This document shows, piece by piece, positions 53,835 through 62,100 of a stretch of DNA of 64,000 nucleotides. The stretch is from Strix aluco (lineage: Eukaryota > Chordata > Aves > Strigiformes > Strigidae): NCBI RefSeq assembly GCF_031877795.1, contig NC_133948.1, forward strand, positions 16,756,948 to 16,820,947. The letters are read 5' to 3'. The first letter of the stretch is position 1, and every line of letters begins with the position of its first letter. Position numbers and translations under genes: made by a program. Under the pieces are notes generated by a model. That model saw only the letters and a program-made list of their open reading frames with translations, was not told where the DNA came from and ran no database searches.

Positions 53835-53913
53835 ACTTCTGGGACACGGCTGGGCAGGAGAGGTTCCAGAGCACCCATGCACCTATTACCATAAGGCTCC
53901 CGCTTGTATCATG
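53835..53913 (+). pseudogene. RABL2: Orphan RABL2-like exon with a one-base deletion
   Basis: Between a good acceptor (tgttgtacag) and donor (ATG|GTAAGG) the sequence encodes FWDTAGQERFQSTHAP, the G3 switch II box of a Rab-type GTPase, and then in the next frame YYHKAPACIM. The pair matches RABL2, a ciliary/flagellar Rab-like GTPase, better than any other Rab. The exon is 79 bp instead of the 80 bp expected for the family, so one base is missing around 53,880 and the frame breaks there. No neighbouring RABL2 exons were found: an ERVL provirus starts 72 bp downstream and no G1 or G4 box exon was seen in 45-53 kb or 60-61 kb. It is either a fragment of a duplicated gene or a remnant; a sequencing error could explain the indel alone but not the missing exons. 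Confidence 0.8.
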
Positions 53914-53984
53914 GTAAGGGTAGTGTCACAGCTGTGATCTGGTGGAGTTTTGACTGATAACAGTCCTGGTTGACACTTGGCCTC

Positions 53985-54330
53985 TGTGGTGGTTTAATCC
54001 CTGCTGGGGTCTGAGACCACCCAGCCGCTGCCCCTCCCCCACAAAGGGAGTGACATACAAAGCCCCGGGGCTGAGATAAGGAAAGGTTTAATACAACAGT
54101 GCAACAGCAACCCAACAAATAATAACAATAAGAATAACAGTGATAACAATGAACAGAGCAAAGTATATACCGATACAGCAGCGAGAGAACCGGCTGCGCC
54201 AACCCACGTGATCACCGATTCTTCCCGTGCTTGCGCCAGGAGGTGACGTCAGCATGGTATTGAATAACCCGGCTAGAGCTTCCCCCCCACTGCTGGGGAA
54301 ACTTAACCCTATCCTGGCTAAACCAGGACA
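53985..54330 (-). repeat. 3' LTR of the ERVL provirus
   Basis: Begins TGTGGTGG and ends CCAGGACA on the + strand, giving the expected TG...CA ends. It pairs with 59588-59940. Shared segments include cgctgcccctcccccacaaa, gtttaatacaacagtgc and aacttaaccctatcctgg. Confidence 0.92.
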
Positions 54331-54347
54331 TAATCCACCCCTTTATT
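54331..54347 (-). promoter_or_regulatory. Polypurine tract
   Basis: On the minus strand the sequence just before the 3' LTR reads AATAAAGGGGTGGATTA, a purine-rich primer for plus-strand synthesis. Confidence 0.75.
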
Positions 54348-54427
54348 CTATACCATCTGCATCACATCCAGCTGCCATTTAGCAATTAGCAATAACGAAG
54401 AAAAAATTTACAAAAGCACGGTATAAC

Positions 54428-55270
54428 TCACGGTGTGTTTTCACCCACAATCAAGTCCCCTTGTGGTACGCATCGGACCTCTCCATCCTTCTGCATCACC
54501 CACCAGGTGCACCCAGGTCCTTGAGCAAAAACAATCCCATGGATGGGTTTGCCTTTGCCCAGTGCAGGACTAACCCAGACCATTTTTCCCAGCAGGTCCC
54601 TCATGCGCACCACAGGGACTTTATCCCCGTCTACAACACGTGGGAGTTTTGACTGAGCAGCACCAGCTCGATTGGCAGATCCTCTTGTGTTGACTAACCA
54701 AGTGGCCTTTGTCAGATGTGTGTCCCAGTGTTTGAAGGTTCCACCCCCCGTTGCTTTCAGTGGAGTTTTTAACAGTCCATTGTAGCGCTCGATCTTCCCA
54801 GAGGCTGGTGCGTGGTAGGGGATGTGGTAGACCCACTCGATGCCGTGTTCTTCTGCCCAGGCATCTATGAGGTTATTTCGGAAGTGAGTCCCATTGTCCG
54901 ACTCAATCCTCTCTGGGGTGCCATGTCGCCACAGGACTCGGTCTTCAAGGCCCAGGATGGTGTTCCGGGCAGTGGCGTGGGACACTGGATAAGTTTCGAG
55001 CCACCCAGTGGTTGCTTCCACCATTGTGAGCACGTGGCGCTTGCCTCGGCGGGTCTGTGGCAGTGTGATGTAGTCGATCTGCCAGGCCTCTCCATATTTA
55101 TATTTCATCCATCGATCTTCATTCCGCTGGGGCTTCACCCGTTTGGCTTGTTTGATTGCAGCACATATCTCACATCCGTGGATGATCTCTGCGATGGTGT
55201 CAATGGTGAGGTCCACCCCTCAATCTCGAGCCCACCTGTATGTTGCATCTCTGCCTTGGTGGCCTGAGGT
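54428..55270 (-). pseudogene. ERVL integrase
   Basis: The zinc-binding H-H pair (WAHETSGHQG) lies before an in-frame TGA at 55220-55222 and the C-x2-C (GCEIC) after it. The catalytic core shows D in WQIDYI, D in ESDNGTH and E in ASGKIERYNG, and a C-terminal SH3-like part ends at the TGA 54428-54430. All catalytic residues are kept; only the internal stop breaks it. Confidence 0.9.
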
Positions 55271-55768
55271 CTCATGGGCCCACTGGGCTATGAACAGTTC
55301 ACCTTTACGCTGCCAGTCCAAGTCCACCTGAGCCACTTCGATCTTAGCAGCCTGGTCCGCCTGCTGGTTGTGTTGATGTTCATCAGTGGCCCGACTCTTG
55401 GGTATATGGGCATCCACAAGGCGCACCTTCACAACGAGGTTCTCCACCCGGGCTGCAATGTCCTGCCATACTTCAGTGGCCCAGATGGGTCTGCCCTTGC
55501 GTTGCCAGTTGCTCTGTTTCCATTGCTGCAACCACATCCACAGGGCACTTGCCATCACCCACGAGTCAGTGTAGAGATAGAGCCTCGGCCACTTTTCTCG
55601 CTCAGCAATCTCCAAAGCCAATTGGATGGCTTTCACCTCTGCGAACTGGCTCGATTCACCTTGTCCCTCAACAGCTTCAGTGGTTCGTCGTGTGGGATTC
55701 CACACCACAGCCTTCCATCGTCGATGTTTTCCCACAATGCGACAAGACCCATCAGTGAACAGGGCCTA
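55223..55768 (-). pseudogene. ERVL RNase H
   Basis: Acidic residues appear in order: D in LFTDGS, E in SSQFAEVKA, D in LYTDSW and D in NQQADQAAK. The frame is the same as RT and integrase. It is bounded by in-frame TAG 55766-55768 and TGA 55220-55222. Confidence 0.9.
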
Positions 55769-57300
55769 TCGCTTCTCCTCCTCTGGCAGCTCGTTATATG
55801 GTGGGGCCTCCTCAGCACGTTTCACCTCTTGTTCTGGTGACATCCCAGCATCTTTGCTCTCTGGCCAGTTTATGATCACTTCCACTAATCCTGGGGGGTC
55901 GAGGTTCCCTATTCGAGCCTGTTGTGTTATCAGCACAACCCCTTTACTCCACGTGGCATCTGTTGCATGATGTGTGGAGGGAGCCTTTCCTTTGAACATC
56001 CATCCCAGCACTGGCAGTTGAGGTGCCAGGAGGAGCTGTGTCTCAGTGCCGACCACTTCTGAGGCAGCTCGAACTCCTTCGTACGCTGCCAGTATCTCCT
56101 TCTCAGTCAGGGTATAGTTAGCTTCAGAGCCTTTGTATCCCCGGCTCCAAAAGCCTAGAGGTCGGCCTCGGGATTCCCCATGTGCTCTCTGCCAAAGGCT
56201 CCAGGAAGGGCCATTCTCCCCGGCTGCGGTGTAGAGCACGTTCTTAATCTCCTGCCCTGTCCGGACTGGCCCGAGAGCCACTGCCTGGGTAATCTCCTGC
56301 TTAATTTGTTCAAAGGCTTGTTGTTGCTCTGGGCCCCATTTAAAATCGTTCTTCTTGCGGGTTACGTGGTAGAGAGGGCTCACAATCAGGCTGTAGTTTG
56401 GGATGTGCATCCTCCAGAACCCCACAGCGCCCAGGAAAGACTGGGTCTCCTTTTTAGTGGCTGGTGGGGCCATGGCTGTTATCTTGTTTATCACCTCCAT
56501 TGGGATGTGGCGACGCCCATCTTGCCATTTTATTCCTAGGAACTGAATCTCCCTTCCAGGCCCCTTCACTTTCTGTCGCTTGTTGGCAAAACCAGCCTTC
56601 AGGAGGATTTCAATTATCTTCTTTCCTTTCTCAAAGACTTCCTCAGCTGTGTCCCCCCATACAATGATATCATCAATGAACTGCAGGTGTTCTGGAGCCC
56701 CACCTTTCTCCAGTGCAGTATGGACCAGTCTATGGCAAATGGTGGAGCTGTGTTTCCACCCCTGGGGCAATCGATTCCAGGTGTACTGGATACCCCTCCA
56801 AGTGAACGCAAACTGTGGCCTGCACTCTGGTGCTATTGGGATGGAGAAAAACGCGTTAGCGATGTCAGTTGTGGCGTACTACTTGGCTGCCTTCGACTCC
56901 AGCTCATACTGGAGCTCTAGCATGTCCGGCACTGCAGCACTCATCGCTGGTGTAACTTCATTCAGGCCACGGTAGTCCACGGTTAGTCTCCATTTGCCAT
57001 TAGGTTTTCTCACTGGCCATATAGGGCTGTTGAAAGGTGAATGAGTCTTGCTGATCACCTTCTGGCTTTCTAGTCGACGGATCAGCTGATGGATGGGGAC
57101 CAGGGAATCTCGGTTAGTGCGGTACTGCCGCCGGTGCACCGTCTTGGTGGCAATTGGCACTCGCTGCTCTTCAACCTTAAGCGACCCCACCTCCGAGGGG
57201 TCCTCTGAGAGGCCGGGTAAGGTGAACAATTGCTCAACCTCCTCCAGGGCAGCTATACCAAAGGTCCACCGGTACCCTTTTGGGTCTTTAAAGTACCCTC
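55769..57300 (-). pseudogene. ERVL reverse transcriptase and connection domain
   Basis: Contains KPNGKWRLTVDYRGLN, TTDIANAFF (first catalytic Asp), RLPQGWKHS and FIDDIIVWG, where the usual Y-x-D-D box reads F-I-D-D, then FLGAVGFWRMHIPNYS of the thumb and a connection domain. One in-frame TAG lies at 56879-56881, between the fingers and the first catalytic Asp. Confidence 0.93.
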
Positions 57301-57607
57301 TCCTGAGGTAATCTATACCTAGGATGCACGGGGCATCTGGGCCAGTCCCAATGGGGTGCTTATGCTAGTCCTTCCCAGTTAAACTTATTTCAGCCTCTAA
57401 TAGGGTCAGCTGTTGGGACCCCCCTGTCACTCTGGAGATGCAGATGGATTCGACCTCACTGTGGCTTGAAGGCATCAGGGTGCACTGTGCGCCAGTGTCT
57501 ACCAAGGCCTTATATTCTTGTGGTTCTGATGTGCCAGGCCATCGGATCCACACCTTCCAGTCAATCCGATTATCCCTTTCCTCCACCTGGCTGGAGGCAG
57601 GGCCCCT
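57301..57607 (-). pseudogene. ERVL aspartic protease
   Basis: The active site reads LVDTGAQCTLMP, and the expected GIDYL-like second strand lies further on, past an in-frame TAG at 57365-57367. It is in frame with gag part 2 and separated from it by the single TAG at 57608-57610. Confidence 0.85.
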
Positions 57608-59304
57608 CTAATCCTGCTCACCATCACTCACTTGATCTAAGAGTGACTCCTGCAAGAATGACTTCCTGGTCCCCTCAAGAGGGTCAAGCATACTGCTGGC
57701 CATTCTATTCTGTCTGGGGGGTTTCTGACTAGACACTGGAGCTGCATCTCTCTTGGAAGACTCCCCTTTCATGGTGGTCTTCCCTTTCAGTTGCTGTACT
57801 CGTGCAGCTAGGGCGGAAGTGGGCTGTCCATGCCACCTCCTCATGTTTTCCCCATGGTCGCGGAGGAAGAACCACAGGGTGCCCCGTGGTGTGTGTCTTC
57901 CACTGCCCTTCTCTTGGGTGGGGAAGCACCTGCTGCTAATAGCTGAGACATCGGGCCGTGCAGGTGGAACGTAGGACATGTCCTGTTCCACTTTCTGGAG
58001 CCTCTGAGACAGTTCCTCTACAGCTGAAACCAAAGCATGTTGGGAGGAAGGGAGACTTCCCTCATATTGCCAGAGCTGGATAATCACTTTGTCCACTGTC
58101 TGAGTCTGGGTGTCTCGCCACCAGGACGCTACTGCTAATTCTTTGGAATGTGCCTCTGGTCCACTTTGCAGGAACTTCCACCACATCAACTGTGTGCAAG
58201 GGACCTGATCTGGATCCATTGGTGACTGCTCATCATTCAGATCACCATAGATCATGTCAAACACAGCCAATTCCCTGAGGTTTTGAATGCCTTTCTCCAT
58301 GTCGGTCCACTTGCCTAACTGACATAGAGCATCATCCTGTAGGGGTACCTCTCCCTCACACTGAGCAGGAGTCGCTTCCAAAGGCTGAGGGTTTGAGCCT
58401 GTTTCCCTATTGCCTTGTCAATACCAGCCTGCCTGGCTAAAGGTCCCACCTGCTTGGCCTCTCTCCCCTCCAATTCCAAACCAGCAGCTCCAGTATCCCA
58501 GCACCGGAGCAGCCAGGTGCAAATTTGCTCACCTGGACTGTGGCCGAAATCCTTCTGCATATCTCGCAATTCACTGAGGGATAGAGATCGGATGGTTACC
58601 TCCGGCTCTTCCTCCTGCTCTCGTGATGGGCCTGGTTCATTATCACCCTGTACACTGCGAGGGGATTTTTTGGTATATTTGGTTTTCCGTATCGGGGCGA
58701 CTGATATTGGCACTGCTTGTCCCTCTGGCCCAGCTGCTGTGCTGGTGGAGGCGACCGGTACTGGCACTGCCTGTCCCCCTGGCCCAGCTGCTGTACCAGC
58801 AGGCTCACTTTCAGACCCTGCAGCTCTTTCTCCCCCTTGAGGGCAGTGATCAGTGTTAAGGGCGATGCGGTAAGCATGGGCAAGCCCCCAGCACATTGCA
58901 GCGTGTTGCATCTCCCGGGGTTTGTCAGATTGGCAGCACACCTTTTCCAAACACTCCACCAGTTTATCAGGACTCTGCACTTGTTCGGGAGTGAAATCCC
59001 AGAACGTTGGGGGTGACCACTGACTCAGGTACTTGCCCATCTTCTCCCACACACCTTGCCATTTATAACTATCTGCCCCTGGGGCAGGTTTTCGGGTGGT
59101 GCTATTGTTGAAGTACCGCATGGCCCAAAACAAGATCTGGCAGACATTCAGAAAGCACAGAGCCGCAAGCACACTGGCCTGGGTGCTCCAGGGATAGCTG
59201 AAACTCTCAAAAACCGAGAGAATCTCTTCCCCTGGCTCACCCACAGAGGGGGTGAGACCCCAAACAAAAGCCCAGGCAGCAAACAGGTAGCGGTTCACCC
59301 CCAC
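57608..59304 (-). pseudogene. ERVL gag, split by one frameshift
   Basis: Two overlapping frames: 59304-58315 (N-terminal, 329 residues) and 58381-57608 (C-terminal, 257 residues). The break lies within the 67-bp overlap. The N-terminal frame opens after a stop without an ATG; the first in-frame Met is at 59119-59121 (MRYFNNS). It contains two hydrophobic stretches (LFAAWAFVWGL and VLAALCFLNVCQILFWA), then a capsid-like helical region (VECLEKVCCQSDKPREMQHA), an Ala/Pro/Gly-rich duplication and an acidic linker. The C-terminal frame has LVSAVEELSQRLQKVEQDM, a short coiled coil, and a basic end. No zinc knuckle was found. Confidence 0.75.
58696..58794. repeat. 54-bp tandem duplication in ERVL gag
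   Basis: ggcgactgatattggcactg and ggcgaccggtactggcactg start 54 bp apart and match for about 45 bp, encoding two copies of a GGQAVPV-like 18-residue block. The frame is preserved. Confidence 0.85.
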
Positions 59305-59565
59305 AAGCAGCTAAACGAGCCCATTATAAGCAGACAGTAACCAGTAGAGCAGAACAAGACCCTTGATACATTTTCCACCGAGAACAAACACCAGCACTAG
59401 GAGCACAGAGTGGAGATGAGGATTAATCCAGCCCCAGCACGCAAGCAAATTGCCCAGCATTGCAAACATTTCTTATCAAACAAATGCAAATAAAAACAGA
59501 AAAAATTACACCTAACAAACTGCTCTAACACACTTCCCCTTTTGTCCTTATCTCAGTCTTCTCCA

Positions 59566-59583
59566 GCCCCACGTTGGGCGCCA
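59566..59583 (-). promoter_or_regulatory. Primer binding site, tRNA-Lys type
   Basis: On the minus strand TGGCGCCCAACGTGGGGC lies 4 nt inside the 5' LTR. This 18-mer is the complement of the 3' end of tRNA-Lys (1,2 type), from family knowledge. Confidence 0.88.
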
Positions 59584-59587
59584 AAGT

Positions 59588-59940
59588 TGTAACGGTTTAG
59601 CCCCTGCCGAGGTCTGAGACCACGCGGCCGCTGCCCCTCCCCCACAAAGGGAGTGAAATACAAAGCCCCGAGACTGAAATAAGGAGAGGTTTAATACAAC
59701 AGTGCGACAGCAACACAACAAACAACAACAATAACAGTAATAGTGATAACAATGAACAGAGCAAAATATCTACCAATACAGCAGTGAGAGGAGCAGATGT
59801 ACAAAACCACGAGCCCCGCGCTCCTGCGCCAGGATATGTGACGGGCCAGGATGTGACATTGGCATGGTATCTGAATACCCCGGCTAGAGCTCCCCCCCCA
59901 CTTCTGGGGAAACTTAACCCTATCCTGGTTAAACCAGGAC
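59588..59940 (-). repeat. 5' LTR of the ERVL provirus
   Basis: Partner of 53985-54330. The outer end reads ccaggac followed by c, so the terminal A expected from TG...CA symmetry is changed or lost at the border with the minisatellite. Confidence 0.92.
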
Positions 59941-60385
59941 CCCCTGCCTGCAGTGTCAGTGCTGCCAGACCATGAACACCCTGCCTGCATTTTCAATGCT
60001 GCCAGGCTCTGGGACCCGCTGCCTGCAGTGTCAGTGCTGCCAGACCATGAACCCGCTGCCTGCAGTGTCAGTGCTGCCAGTCTATTGACCCCCTGCCTGC
60101 AGTTTCAGTGCTGCCAGACCATGAACTCCCTGCCTGCAGTATCAGTGCTACCAGACCATGAACCCCCTGCCTGCAGTATCAGTGCTGCCAGGCCATGAAG
60201 CCCCTGCCTGCAGTGTCACTGCTGCCAGGCTCTGGGACCCGCTGCCTGCAGAGTCAGTGCTGCCAGAGAATGAAGCCCCTGCCTGCAGTGTCAGTGCTGC
60301 CAGAGCATGGACCCGCTGCCTGCAGTGTCAGTGCTGCCAGAGCATGGACCCCCTGCCTGCAGTGTCAGTGCTGCCAGGCTCTGGG
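59941..60385. repeat. 37-38 bp minisatellite, about 12 copies
   Basis: The unit is roughly ctgcctgcagtgtcagtgct followed by gccagaccatgaacccg. Unit starts at 59944, 59981, 60019 and 60056 give steps of 37, 38 and 37 bp, and the pattern continues to about 60,380. Two unit types alternate irregularly (accatgaa and gctctggg ends). Since 37 is not a multiple of 3, all frames read through as repeated peptide, which produces spurious open frames. Confidence 0.93.
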
Positions 60386-60389
60386 ACCC

Positions 60390-62100
60390 AGGCAGGGAGC
60401 AGGGCAGGCAGCGAGCTGCCCCTGGACGGCACCGGGGTCAGGAGCTGCGGCTGTGTGGGTGCAGAGCGTTTCCATCATGGCCTCGTGCAGCTGCTGGCTG
60501 AGCGGGGCCACGGCCTTCGGCAGCACCGGCCGAGCTCCCTCCTCATCGGCAACGGGAAGATGGATCCCGGCACCCGGCCGGGCGCGGGCAGCAACGGAGC
60601 CGCAGGAAAACCCGTCCCCTCCGGCGAACCCTCCCTCGGGTCCCGCTTTTCTCTGAGCCGTTCCCACACCGCGCGGTGCCGGCCGTGGGGCCGCCCGTCC
60701 GCGACGCCGGCAGCACCGGCACGTGTGCCCCGGGAATCCCCCCCGCAGCCCCGTTCCGGGGCGTTTTCATGCTGTGCGTCCCCGTCAGGCGTGAGGTGTC
60801 GTCCTGGACCAGCCTGGGCCATTCCAACGTATTAAAGAGAAAAATTAAATAGAAAAAGAAAAAACCCCGAGCTCTAATCGCTCCCATATACGAGGCCCGT
60901 TCGCTTACTGTACGGCTGTATCACAGGTGCCATTTACTCCTGTCGCTGCTCTAGTCTGTCTCGGAGTTTATTAATTTCCACTTGTTTTGCCACCGGCTCC
61001 GCGGTCCCTGTGCTGTAATTTCTGTTCCGCCAGGGCCGCGCCGGCAGCTCCCGGGCACTGGAGAGCGGTGGCACCGCTCCTCCGGCCCGGCCCGGCTCAT
61101 CCCCCGGGTCCCGCCCAGGATTAAGTCGGGTCCCGGCGCGGCCGCTCCCGGTAGCGCCGCCCGCGGGGTGTAACGGGGGGCGTGTCCTGGGGCGGGAGGG
61201 GCGTGGCCTGCGGGGTCGAGGGGCGGTGCCGGGCTTGTGCCTAATTTACGCAACAGCGCCCCCACCTGGCGACGGTTGCCGCGGCCACCGCGTCCCCCGC
61301 GGGGTCTGGTTGGGGGGCGACAGCGACCCCGGCGTCAGTCCGCGGCAGGACACAGACGGAGAAGGAGCGAGGAGAGAGTAGGGAGAGGAGAGAGGAGAGA
61401 GCGAGCGACAGCGACCGAGAGCGACAGCGAGAAGGAGCACGAGCGGGCGGGGGCAGACCCCTGCCCGGCGCCGCCCCTTCGGGGACCGGCGTGGAAGCTC
61501 CGTGTGGCGGCGGCGACAGGAGGGCGGTTCCTCTACTACACGTGCGCGCCGAGGTGGCGGGGACCCGGATGGTGAGTGCAGCCGGGGACGCAGGGGACGG
61601 GAGGGAGCGGGAGCGGGAGTGGGAGCGGGACGTGTCGGGAGCGGGAGGTGTCGGGAGCGGGGCTGGGGATGGGACGGGACGGGACGTGTCGGGACCGGGA
61701 CCGTCACCGGGAGGTGCCGGGACCGGGACGGGGCCTCGGGATGGGACGGGAGGTGTCGGGACCGAGACCGGGAGGTGCCGGGTTCGGGGCTTGCGCTCCA
61801 GCCGCCGGTACCGGGCGGGCCAGATGCGGCGGGGGGGGCAGCGCTGAGGGTGGCGGTCGGGAGGACGGGGTGTCCGTGGCGACAGTGGTCGGGGACGCGC
61901 CCCCCCAGCCCCGGGCCCCTGCGGGACGTGGGCCGCGGCCCGTTGCCCTGGCAGCACGCTGCCCCGCCGCGGGAGCGGAGCGGCCGGTGCCCCCGTTCAA
62001 CCGGCCGCTGCCTCCCCACAGCCGGGGCCGCCGGGCCCCGACATGCCGATCGCGGAGAAGCGGACGGAGGCGCTGAGGCCGGGCCCGGAGGCGGGCGAGG
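60390..62100. promoter_or_regulatory. CpG island and promoter region of the 3'-most gene
   Basis: CpG-dense DNA begins after the minisatellite and runs to the second exon of the gene. GC-box-like elements (ggggcgggaggggcgtggcc, 61190-61208) lie about 370 bp before the first ATG. A purine-rich GAGA tract (61350-61450) precedes the ATG in the probable 5' UTR. No TATA box is seen. Confidence 0.65.

Larger units (their letters stand above)
53985..59940 (-). mobile_element. ERVL-type (class III) endogenous retrovirus, env-less, full structure
   Basis: In minus-strand order: 5' LTR 59940-59588, primer site, gag, protease, RT, RNase H, integrase, polypurine tract, 3' LTR 54330-53985. Integrase is followed directly by the polypurine tract, so there is no env, which together with the pol motifs points to the ERVL group. 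The two LTRs differ by roughly 15-20 percent by eye plus small indels, so the insertion is old. No clear target duplication is seen at the outer ends. Gag carries a frameshift, and pol carries only in-frame stops. Confidence 0.9.

Noticed and set aside
59953-60835. Long + strand frame through PACSVSAARLWDP repeats
   Set aside because: Produced by the 37-bp minisatellite, where the frame changes with every unit.
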